DNA of 22,966 nt from Clostridiales bacterium. GTDB taxonomy: Bacteria; Bacillota; Clostridia; Lachnospirales; Anaerotignaceae. Each line of letters starts with the position of its first letter. Positions within the stretch are counted from its first letter, which is position 1. This document shows, one piece after another, positions 17,517 through 22,966 of this stretch. The translations under genes were made by a program, and so were the position numbers. The stretch covers positions 1 to 22,966 of the forward strand of contig JAGZLR010000032.1 of the NCBI GenBank assembly GCA_018364635.1, in the 5' to 3' direction. The notes under the pieces were generated by a model. That model had not been told where the DNA came from and searched no databases. It saw nothing but the letters and a program-made list of their open reading frames with translations.

Positions 17517-18569
17517 TTACTCAGCACTATTTTGTTCAATCCAATCTAATACATCCTGGCCGATCAGATCAGAATATTTATCAAACAGACCTCCCTGCTC
17601 TAACGCTTCTCTAAACTCTGTATTATCAACTTCAATCAAGTTGACACCTGCAGCCTTCATTTCTTCTTTCGCCTTGTTATTTGCGTAATCAATTCCTTTT
17701 TCAGCAGAATAATCTCCTGCTTCTGCTCCGGCCTCTATTATAATTTTCTGATATTCTTCCGGCAGCTCATCCAAAGCTTCTTTGCTCGCTATAAACATAT
17801 GTACCAATTGAAGCCATCCTGCCTCTGTATAGTTTGGAGCTACCTCATAAAATTTCATCGCTAAATATGTATTGCTCTCATTCTCCATTCCATCAATAAC
17901 ACCTGTCTGCATAGACTGATAACATTCTGTATAAGCTAAAGGCGTTGCTTCTGCCCCTAACATTTCAACCCCTGAGATTTGTATCTCTGTCTGCATTGTG
18001 CGAAGTTTCAATCCTTTCATATCAGCTAGGCAAGTAATTGGTTTTTCTTTCACTGTCAAAAAGTTTCTGGACCCTGCATAGCTCGCTGACAATCCAACAA
18101 GTCCGATTTCTTCCAACTGATCTATTCTTTCTTTTGCAATGTCTGAATGCGTAAATGCTACCACCTGATCCTGGTCATGGAACAAAAAAGGACAGTCGTA
18201 AAATGCTAACGCGTCTGTAAAACCACTTAATACAGAAGTTGCTGTAGATGCAAAGGCTAATTCTCCATTTTGCAGCATTTCAATATTTTGTTTTTCACTT
18301 CCCAGCTCCCCGCCAGGATGAATCATAATTTGTACTTTGCCATCTGTCCGCTCTTCTACAAGCTCTTTAAACTTGTTCATTTTAATTGTATGAGGAGAAT
18401 TTTCATTCTCAGCTACTTCATATGCTGCATGAAGTGTGTAAGTTTCTCCATTGGTTGCATCCTTTTGACCAACGCTTGTGGAGGAGGAGGATCCCTCTGA
18501 ATTACTACACGCACATAAGGAAAAAGTAGTGAAACAAATAGATACTAAGATTGCGATCCTTTTTTTCAT
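17517..18569 (-). CDS. dctP: TRAP transporter solute-binding lipoprotein (DctP)
   Basis: Extracellular binding protein that captures the substrate for DctQM, 350 aa. The lipoprotein signal peptide is MKKRIAILVSICFTTFSLCAC, written here as charged N-terminus, hydrophobic core and lipobox LCAC, with C21 as the lipid-anchored residue. A Ser/Thr-rich linker follows. The DctP fold carries the family signature GLKLRTMQTEIQ...LGAEATPL, in which R190 corresponds to the conserved Arg that salt-bridges the carboxylate (or sulfonate) of the ligand. The QTGVIDGMEN motif is also standard. The substrate is therefore probably an anion, but which one is not determined. It is the first gene of the catabolic operon, and an AT-rich gap with candidate control sites lies upstream. 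Confidence 0.95.
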   Translation of the reverse strand: MKKRIAILVSICFTTFSLCACSNSEGSSSSTSVGQKDATNGETYTLHAAYEVAENENSPHTIKMNKFKELVEERTDGKVQIMIHPGGELGSEKQNIEMLQNGELAFASTATSVLSGFTDALAFYDCPFLFHDQDQVVAFTHSDIAKERIDQLEEIGLVGLSASYAGSRNFLTVKEKPITCLADMKGLKLRTMQTEIQISGVEMLGAEATPLAYTECYQSMQTGVIDGMENESNTYLAMKFYEVAPNYTEAGWLQLVHMFIASKEALDELPEEYQKIIIEAGAEAGDYSAEKGIDYANNKAKEEMKAAGVNLIEVDNTEFREALEQGGLFDKYSDLIGQDVLDWIEQNSAE

Positions 18570-19012
18570 ATAAATCCCATCCTTTTCTTTATATTATCAA
18601 CTAATTCATTTTCCACACAGCATCCATATTAGATCAAGCGACTGATCTTTTCATCTTATTCACCAAAAATAATTAAAAAATTTAAGGATGATTGTATTTT
18701 CTTCTTTCATTTGATTATATTCTATTCCTTTTTTATACTAATGTATTTAAATAATATACAGGTTTTTTTATATATTTTTTATAAATCGTACACTATTAAC
18801 TATTTTTGTATACTGTAGTTTTTCATAAATTAAAAAAACATTTTGTTCATCACTTTCTTTTTGCACACTAGAAATGAATATATTTTTCTATCATTAAAAT
18901 CAAAACAATTCAAGAAAATAACAATAAAATTTAGCTGAGTTATAATTTTTACAGTTCACCAAGCTACAAAGGCAACTTTCAATATCCCCCAAACATGATG
19001 GAAAAGGACACA
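18570..19012 (-). promoter_or_regulatory. AT-rich control region upstream of dctP
   Basis: About 440 nt without a gene on either strand. The sequence is very AT-rich. A TATAAT at 18714-18719 could be the -10 of the dctP operon; no good -35 stands 16-18 nt upstream, which would fit a promoter needing an AraC-type activator. A dyad AGATCA-N6-TGATCT lies at 18631-18648, inside the predicted leader. I see no sigma-54 promoter, catabolite-response element or known riboswitch. Confidence 0.35.
18631..18648. promoter_or_regulatory. Small dyad in dctP leader
   Basis: Perfect 6-bp inverted repeat AGATCA / TGATCT with a 6-bp centre (AGCGAC), one of the few G+C-containing spots in this AT-rich gap, about 60-80 bp before the dctP start. 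It could be an operator or a small RNA stem; function is not established. Confidence 0.2.
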
Positions 19013-19066
19013 AACAAAAAAAGGACAGAAAATACAGCTTTAATCACTGTATCTTCTATCCTTTTT
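19013..19066 (-). terminator. Strong intrinsic terminator after rplL
   Basis: Arms 19018-19037 and 19047-19066 form a 20-bp stem containing two G-U pairs, with a 9-nt loop. The minus strand then continues in a run of seven T. It ends the rplJ-rplL transcript about 80-130 nt after the rplL stop and insulates the catabolic operon and rpoBC from ribosomal-protein transcription. Confidence 0.92.
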
Positions 19067-19143
19067 ATTGTTTGGCTCTTACTTAGCAGTTACTATACCG
19101 TTTTTCACCACTATATAACGGAATTCTGCTCTGTTAGAATTTC

Positions 19144-19521
19144 TTATTTCAGAGTAATCTTAGCTCCAACTTCTTCAAGTTTAGCTTTCATTTCCTCAGC
19201 TTCTTCTTTAGAAGCACCCTCTTTAATTACTTTAGGAGCGCCGTCAACAGCATCTTTTGCTTCTTTCAGACCAAGGCCTGTGATTTCTCTAACTACCTTG
19301 ATAACTTTAATCTTCTGAGCACCAACATCTGTTAATTCAACATCAAATTCTGTTTTTTCTTCAGCAGCTGCTTCACCAGCACCACCTGCTGCTACAACAG
19401 CAACGCCTGCTGCTGCAGAAACACCAAATTCTTCTTCTGCTGCTTTTACTAAATCATTGAGTTCAACAACTGTAAGCTCTTTCACAGCTGCGATAATTTC
19501 TTCGATAGATAATTTTGCCAT
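19144..19521 (-). CDS. rplL: 50S ribosomal protein L7/L12
   Basis: Stalk protein that recruits translation factors to the ribosome, 125 aa. The N-terminal dimer domain MAKLSIEEIIAAVKEL, an Ala/Gly-rich hinge (about 45-60) and the C-terminal domain with KIKVIKVVREITGLGLKEAKDAVD are all standard. GGAGGT precedes the ATG. It is 59 nt after rplJ and is followed by a terminator, not by rpoB. Confidence 0.98.
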   Translation of the reverse strand: MAKLSIEEIIAAVKELTVVELNDLVKAAEEEFGVSAAAGVAVVAAGGAGEAAAEEKTEFDVELTDVGAQKIKVIKVVREITGLGLKEAKDAVDGAPKVIKEGASKEEAEEMKAKLEEVGAKITLK

Positions 19522-19580
19522 AATTAGAGCACCTCCATAATAATAAATACATTAGTTTTTAGTCTGCTGCCAGCTGTAAC

Positions 19581-20078
19581 TTATTCAGCGGCTGCCTCAT
19601 TTTTCTCAGCAACTTGTTTGATAACACGTGCAAAGGAAGACATAGGAGATTTGAAGCTTCCAAGAAGCTTGGAAAGCAGAACCTCTCTGGATGGAATATT
19701 CGCAATCGCCTTAATGCCTGCTGCATCATAAGTAATTCCTTCCACAACGCCGCCTTTAAATTCAAGTGCAGGCATATCTTTTGTCGCTTTATTGATAATA
19801 CCTGCTGCAACTGCTGCATCGCCATAGCTAATTGCAATGGCACTAGGGCCAGATAAAAATTTGCTAGCTTCTGCAAACTGTGTATCCTGAATAGCAAAGT
19901 TAATCATAGAGTTTTTATAAACTTTATAATCAACGCCTGCTTCCCTTAACTGTTTTCTCAGGACAGTATCCTGTTCTACTGTCAATCCTCTAGCGTCAAC
20001 TAAAACGATGGATGTAGCTTTGGATAATTTTTCCTTAATCTCGCTTACTACAGCCTGTTTCTGTTCTAATTTTGCCAT
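19581..20078 (-). CDS. rplJ: 50S ribosomal protein L10
   Basis: Base of the ribosomal stalk that binds 23S rRNA and L7/L12 dimers, 165 aa. The N-terminal RNA-binding domain shows SIVLVDARGLTVEQDTVLRKQLREAG and the C-terminal helix (SFARVIKQVAEKNEAAAE) is the L12-binding spine. The ATG has AAGGAGG upstream at normal distance. L10 is expected to repress its own operon by binding the leader annotated at 20100-20214. Confidence 0.98.
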   Translation of the reverse strand: MAKLEQKQAVVSEIKEKLSKATSIVLVDARGLTVEQDTVLRKQLREAGVDYKVYKNSMINFAIQDTQFAEASKFLSGPSAIAISYGDAAVAAGIINKATKDMPALEFKGGVVEGITYDAAGIKAIANIPSREVLLSKLLGSFKSPMSSFARVIKQVAEKNEAAAE

Positions 20079-20099
20079 GGGTTACACCTCCTTATATGC

Positions 20100-20133
20100 A
20101 AAAAATAACCTCTTTGCCAACAGACAAAGAGGT
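20100..20133 (-). terminator. Attenuator hairpin of the L10 leader
   Basis: Perfect 9-bp stem (20108-20116 with 20125-20133), 8-nt loop, then TTATTTTTT on the minus strand, about 20 nt before the rplJ ribosome binding site. This is the regulated terminator of the leader. Confidence 0.85.
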
Positions 20134-20214
20134 ATGATCCTACATAATTCTCCTCGGCAGGTTGGTAATACCATTACGCTCAAAAGCACCTGCTGTCTGC
20201 GGCAATATTCAGCT
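20100..20214 (-). ncRNA. L10 leader RNA (autoregulatory)
   Basis: The rplJ leader shows the features of the known L10 leader family: pairing arms GCAGGT and ACCTGC, the CCTGCCGAGG box, and a terminal hairpin. L10 or the L10-L12 complex binds such leaders and promotes early termination. It matches the family by eye; I could not score it against the covariance model. Confidence 0.75.
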
Positions 20215-20220
20215 TGCTAT

Positions 20221-20249
20221 ATTTTATATCAAAAATATTCTTTTGTCAA
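20221..20249 (-). promoter_or_regulatory. Sigma-A promoter for rplJ-rplL
   Basis: Minus-strand TTGACA (20244-20249), 17-bp spacer, TAAAAT (20221-20226). It lies between the rplA stop and the L10 leader and gives rplJL transcription of its own. Confidence 0.88.
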
Positions 20250-20261
20250 TGCTTTTCTCTA

Positions 20262-20957
20262 TTACTCTGCCATTTTTGCTGTATTTACTTTAATGCCAGG
20301 GCCCATTGTTGTTGTTACAACAACACTTTTCAGGTACTGACCTTTTGCAGCAGCTGGCTTCGCTTTAATAATTGCACTCATCAAAGTTTGGAAGTTTTGA
20401 AGTAATTTTTCAGAACCAAAGGAAACTTTACCCATCGGTACATGAATAATATTAGTCTTGTCAAGACGGTATTCGATTTTACCAGCTTTAATATCATTAA
20501 CAGCTTTTGTAACATCCATAGTAACAGTGCCTGCCTTTGGGTTTGGCATTAAGCCTTTTGGACCAAGCACACGACCAAGACGTCCTACAACACCCATCAT
20601 ATCTGGGGTAGCCACACAGACATCAAAACCAAACCAGTTTTCATTCTGGATTTTAGGAATTAAGTCCTCTGCGCCTACAAAATCAGCGCCTGCTGCTAAA
20701 GCTTCTTCAGCCTTTGCACCTTTTGCGAATACCAGCACACGAATTTTCTTACCTGTACCGTTTGGAAGAACTACGGCACCACGAACCTGCTGATCAGCAT
20801 GTCTGCTGTCAACGCCTAAACGAATATGAGCCTCTACAGTTTCATCAAATTTTGCTACACTTGTCTGAGTAACCAGATCAATTGCATCTTTTGCATCATA
20901 AAGCTGCGCTGTATCTACAAGCTTTGCTTTTTCAATATATTTCTTTCCTCTTTTCAC
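20262..20957 (-). CDS. rplA: 50S ribosomal protein L1
   Basis: Binds the L1 stalk of 23S rRNA and acts as translational repressor of its own operon in many bacteria. 231 aa from the GTG at 20955-20957. That start was chosen over an in-frame start 60 nt upstream because AAGGAGGT lies 7 nt before it and the protein then starts in the conserved form (V/M)KRGKKYIEKAKLVD. The longer version would run through the putative L1-binding element. The conserved GLMPNPKAGTVT and FGSEKLLQNF regions are present. Confidence 0.97.
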   Translation of the reverse strand: MKRGKKYIEKAKLVDTAQLYDAKDAIDLVTQTSVAKFDETVEAHIRLGVDSRHADQQVRGAVVLPNGTGKKIRVLVFAKGAKAEEALAAGADFVGAEDLIPKIQNENWFGFDVCVATPDMMGVVGRLGRVLGPKGLMPNPKAGTVTMDVTKAVNDIKAGKIEYRLDKTNIIHVPMGKVSFGSEKLLQNFQTLMSAIIKAKPAAAKGQYLKSVVVTTTMGPGIKVNTAKMAE

Positions 20958-20974
20958 AAATGTGACCTCCTTAT

Positions 20975-21004
20975 GTGGTAATATCGGGAGATTTTCCCTC
21001 CCAC
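20975..21004 (-). promoter_or_regulatory. Putative L1-binding mRNA element before rplA
   Basis: Minus-strand GTGGGAG ... TATTACCAC encloses a short internal stem (GGGAG/CTCCC). Closing bases GTGG/CCAC with the asymmetric GGAG and purine-AT loops resemble the L1-stalk base of 23S rRNA. It ends 8 nt before the rplA ribosome binding site. A copy with 25 of 30 identical positions precedes rplK. Confidence 0.65.
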
Positions 21005-21054
21005 TTGCGACGACCAAATATATTTAACTGTCAAACAGTTTTATCAGCCATCAA

Positions 21055-21480
21055 TTATTCCTTAACAACGATTCCCATACTTCTTGCTGTTCCGCAGATC
21101 ATACTGTAAGCAGACTCAATAGAAGCTGCATTTAAATCAGGCATCTTTGTCTCAGCAATTTTCATAGCATCTTCTTTGGAGATTGTTGCTACTTTAGTCT
21201 TGTTTGGTACACCTGAACCAGATTCAATTTTAGCAGCCTTTTTCAAAAGCACTGCTGCTGGTGGTGTCTTTGTAATAAATGTAAAGCTTCTGTCCTGATA
21301 TACAGTGATAACAACAGGGATAATAAGACCTGCCTGAGAAGCTGTCTTCTCATTGAATTCCTTACAAAATCCCATAATATTTACACCATGCTGTCCAAGA
21401 GCAGGACCTACTGGTGGAGCTGGTGTTGCCTTGCCAGCTGCGATTTGTAATTTAATATAACCTGTTACTTTCTTTGCCAT
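21055..21480 (-). CDS. rplK: 50S ribosomal protein L11
   Basis: Binds the GTPase-associated region of 23S rRNA, 141 aa. The N-terminal domain shows KLQIAAGKATPAPPVGPALGQHG with the proline-rich hinge, and the C-terminal RNA-binding domain contains GSGVPNKTKVATISKEDAMKIAE and MICGTARSMGIVV. The ATG is preceded by AGGAGGTG. It is 97 nt before rplA, with which it forms the usual pair. Confidence 0.98.
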   Translation of the reverse strand: MAKKVTGYIKLQIAAGKATPAPPVGPALGQHGVNIMGFCKEFNEKTASQAGLIIPVVITVYQDRSFTFITKTPPAAVLLKKAAKIESGSGVPNKTKVATISKEDAMKIAETKMPDLNAASIESAYSMICGTARSMGIVVKE

Positions 21481-21499
21481 CTCGGCACCTCCTAATACT

Positions 21500-21529
21500 G
21501 TGGTAATTAACGGGGATTTTCCCTCCCAC
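21500..21529 (-). promoter_or_regulatory. Putative L1-binding mRNA element before rplK
   Basis: Same 30-nt motif as before rplA: GTGGGAGGGAAAATC is identical, then CCCC and ATTACCAC. It lies directly upstream of the rplK ribosome binding site, where L1 binding would block translation. Changes between the copies fall mainly in the internal loop and stem and leave the closing GTGG/CCAC intact. Confidence 0.65.
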
Positions 21530-21562
21530 GCGCGGTCAACCCGCCTAAAACAATGAACTATA

Positions 21563-21585
21563 TAATTACCAATATTTGGTAATTA
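21563..21585. repeat. Perfect 10-bp inverted repeat between nusG and rplK
   Basis: TAATTACCAA (21563-21572) and TTGGTAATTA (21576-21585) around TAT. On the minus strand it forms a hairpin without a convincing T-tract. One arm also matches the 3' half of the L1-like element at 21501-21512, which allows alternative pairing. Confidence 0.8.
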
Positions 21586-21601
21586 ACGATTTTAAGCGCT
21601 G

Positions 21602-22159
21602 TCACACTTTTTCAATCTGGTCAAATTTCAGCTCAGTTGGAGTTTCTCTACCAAAAATAGAGAGCTTCACAACAACTGTCTTCTTGTCCATCTTGATTTC
21701 TTTGATGATACCAATAGATCCAGCCATTGGTCCTTTAGAAACTGTCACTGCATCTCCGATTTCCACATCAATGCTTTCAACAACAGACTCAATGCCCATT
21801 GCTTCCACTTCACTGTCACTTAAAGGGACAGGCTTGGATCCAGGACCTACAAAGCTTGTGACGCCTCTCGTATTTCTGACAACATACCATGTGTCGTCAT
21901 TCATAAACATTTTTAATAGAACGTAGCCTGGGTATTCCTTCCTTTTGACCATTTTTTTCTGTCCATTTTTAATTTCAACAGCCTCTTCCATAGGAACGAC
22001 AACCTCATAAATCTGGTCTTGCATTCCTCTGTTTTCAATGATCTTTTCAATGTTAGCTTTCACCTTATTTTCATATCCGGAATACGTATGCACAACATAC
22101 CATCTAGCTTCATTTGGTGCTTCAGGTATTTCTTCTGTTTTGTTTAATTCTTCAGACAT
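21602..22159 (-). CDS. nusG: Transcription termination/antitermination factor NusG
   Basis: Binds RNA polymerase and couples it to other factors, 185 aa. The NGN domain has RWYVVHTYSGYENKVKANIE and GYVLLKM; the C-terminal KOW domain has VTVSKGPMAGSIGIIKEI. The ATG at 22157-22159 was chosen because AAGGA lies 7 nt upstream and the protein then starts MSEELNKTEE. An earlier in-frame ATG at 22177 lacks a Shine-Dalgarno. It follows secE by 19 nt. Confidence 0.97.
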   Translation of the reverse strand: MSEELNKTEEIPEAPNEARWYVVHTYSGYENKVKANIEKIIENRGMQDQIYEVVVPMEEAVEIKNGQKKMVKRKEYPGYVLLKMFMNDDTWYVVRNTRGVTSFVGPGSKPVPLSDSEVEAMGIESVVESIDVEIGDAVTVSKGPMAGSIGIIKEIKMDKKTVVVKLSIFGRETPTELKFDQIEKV

Positions 22160-22178
22160 ATTACCATCCTTTATCATT

Positions 22179-22469
22179 TTACTTTGTCAATAAACTCAGA
22201 AGCAAATCATATCCGGATGTATAAATTGTATCCATACAGAATATGACTGCGCCGACAATCAAGGATGTAATGATAACTGTTCCTGTTTTCTTAAATACTT
22301 CATCACGTTTTGGCCATATGATTTTATGGAATTCAGCTTTATAATCCTGTACTGTTTCAGAAAAGCTCATTTTGCCGTCAGTTTTTTTTCCTTTAGCGCT
22401 TTCGTTTTTCTTTGCGTTCTCTGTAGATTTGCTTTTATCTTCTGGTTTCGTGGCGTTTTGTTCTTCCAT
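22179..22469 (-). CDS. secE: Preprotein translocase subunit SecE
   Basis: Essential small subunit of the SecYEG channel, 96 aa from the ATG at 22467-22469. That start has AAAGGA about 10 nt upstream; the GTG 9 nt further up sits only one base from the Shine-Dalgarno and is less likely. A charged, Lys-rich N-terminal extension (about 35 residues) precedes the conserved FHKIIWPKRDEVFKKT amphipathic part and a single membrane helix IITSLIVGAVIFCMDTIYT. Position between rpmG and nusG confirms it. Confidence 0.95.
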   Translation of the reverse strand: MEEQNATKPEDKSKSTENAKKNESAKGKKTDGKMSFSETVQDYKAEFHKIIWPKRDEVFKKTGTVIITSLIVGAVIFCMDTIYTSGYDLLLSLLTK

Positions 22470-22501
22470 ACAATTCACGTCCTTTTCAGATGAAACATAC
22501 G

Positions 22502-22651
22502 TTATTTTGTTTCCTTGTGGAGTGTATGTTTCTTACAGAATTTACAGTACTTTTTAATTTCCATTCTGTCAGGCATAGTTTTCTTATCTTTTGTTGTTTC
22601 ATAATTTCTCTGCTTGCAATCTGTGCATGCTAAAGTGATTTTTGTTCTCAA
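22502..22651 (-). CDS. rpmG: 50S ribosomal protein L33
   Basis: Small large-subunit protein, 49 aa. It starts with TTG at 22649-22651, seven bases after GGAGGT, and ends with TAA at 22502-22504. The protein reads (M)RTKITLACTDCKQRNYETT and later EIKKYCKFCKKHTLHKETK. The CxxC pairs (C9, C12 and C36, C39) make it the zinc-binding C+ form. It is first in the rpmG-secE-nusG unit. Confidence 0.96.
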   Translation of the reverse strand: MRTKITLACTDCKQRNYETTKDKKTMPDRMEIKKYCKFCKKHTLHKETK

Positions 22652-22714
22652 GACTTCCACCTCCGATAAATACATTTTTTTTGCACAAAAAAAAGACTTT
22701 CGTCAATCGTATAT

Positions 22715-22743
22715 AATTTATCATAAGTCTCTATATTTGTCAA
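22715..22743 (-). promoter_or_regulatory. Sigma-A promoter for rpmG-secE-nusG
   Basis: Minus-strand TTGACA (22738-22743), 17-bp spacer, TAAATT (22715-22720), about 65 nt before the rpmG start. An 11-nt direct repeat (TTGACGAAAGT on the minus strand) occurs at 22696-22706 and 22771-22781, on either side of the promoter. Confidence 0.85.
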
Positions 22744-22795
22744 TAACATTCTATTATTTTTAACCTCTGAACTTTCGTCAAAGAAGATTACCTTT

Positions 22796-22824
22796 TTCAA
22801 AAACAGCGGCAGTAAACGCCGCCC
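22796..22824 (-). terminator. Terminator after the TSCPD gene
   Basis: GC stem GCGGC (22806-22810) with GCCGC (22818-22822), 7-nt loop, followed by TGTTTTTG on the minus strand. It is short but GC-rich and stands right after the stop codon at 22830. Confidence 0.75.
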
Positions 22825-22829
22825 AAAAT

Positions 22830-22966
22830 TTACTGTTCAATCGCTTTCTTCAGTGCCTGAGCTAACTGATCGGGGCAGGATGTACATCTAAAACCACAAT
22901 GGATTCCTTCCAAGCGCTTGATGACGTCTTCCACATTCATTCCTTCTACCAAGGAACACAACCCTT
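22830..22966 (-). CDS. TSCPD-domain protein (TIGR03905-like), partial
   Basis: C-terminal 45 residues of a small protein whose 5' part lies beyond the window. The end reads LVEGMNVEDVIKRLEGIHCG then FRCTSCPDQLAQALKKAIEQ. The CG-x4-TSCPDQLA motif, with its cysteines, is the hallmark of the TSCPD domain, which is also found at the C-terminus of some class II ribonucleotide reductases, while short stand-alone versions of about 80 aa are common in Clostridia. Function of the stand-alone form is unknown. TAA stop at 22830-22832. Confidence 0.8.
   Translation of the reverse strand, partial: GLCSLVEGMNVEDVIKRLEGIHCGFRCTSCPDQLAQALKKAIEQ

Noticed and set aside
18570..19012. CRISPR array, riboswitch or tRNA in the AT-rich gap
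   Set aside because: No regularly spaced repeats, no cloverleaf, and no known aptamer core could be found; the gap is mostly A/T runs.
18995..19318. 107-aa plus-strand frame over rplL and its terminator
   Set aside because: It reads through the terminator stem and the antisense of rplL; codon use and composition are those of a shadow frame.
19559..19897. 112-aa minus-strand frame overlapping rplJ
   Set aside because: It is a different frame of rplJ with Leu/Gln-rich, low-complexity translation and no start signal.
21563..21585. Terminator between nusG and rplK
   Set aside because: The hairpin is perfect but AT-only in most pairs and lacks a T-tract; rplK has no clear promoter of its own, so readthrough is more likely.

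Overview
This is a low-GC Gram-positive (Firmicutes, Clostridia, Lachnospiraceae-like) chromosome segment. The evidence is strong AGGAGG-type ribosome binding sites, several consensus sigma-A promoters, the rpmG-secE-nusG-rplK-rplA-rplJ-rplL and rpoB-rpoC informational genes, zinc-ribbon L33, and an L10 leader with a terminator. No species name can be given from the sequence alone.

Layout: all protein genes except the IS30 transposase are on the minus strand, so transcription runs from high to low coordinates. It starts with the 3' end of a small TSCPD-domain gene (22830-22966). Then come rpmG, secE, nusG, rplK, rplA, rplJ and rplL (22651 down to 19144), with a consensus promoter before rpmG and another before rplJ. 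Two near-identical 30-nt elements that resemble the L1-stalk of 23S rRNA sit before rplK and rplA. The ribosomal-protein run ends at a strong terminator right after rplL (19013-19066).

In most bacteria rplL is followed directly by rpoB. Here about 10 kb of catabolic DNA lies between them. It holds a complete TRAP transporter (dctP lipoprotein, dctQ, dctM), a glycyl radical enzyme of 800 aa (GRE-A), a radical-SAM activating enzyme with two extra 4Fe-4S ferredoxin motifs, a second glycyl radical enzyme of 807 aa (GRE-B), a terminator, and an AraC-family regulator. The likely logic is that an organic acid or sulfonate is bound by DctP and imported by DctQM. It is then cleaved by one or both oxygen-sensitive radical enzymes, which share one activase, under AraC control. 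The substrate cannot be read from the sequence. Both enzymes carry Cys-Ser-Glu at the catalytic position and lack the Cys-Cys of pyruvate formate-lyase, so they belong to the dehydratase / decarboxylase / C-S or C-N lyase side of the superfamily.

rpoB has its own consensus promoter (8707-8735) and a leader of about 365 nt. The same gap holds an opposing plus-strand promoter and a perfect 40-bp palindrome followed by a T-tract, which together could make a small RNA. rpoB encodes a beta subunit with a 99-residue, highly acidic C-terminal tail. rpoC follows after 16 nt and ends at a hairpin. Beyond it is an IS30-family transposase, cut by the window start, in the place where rpsL-rpsG-fusA is often found.
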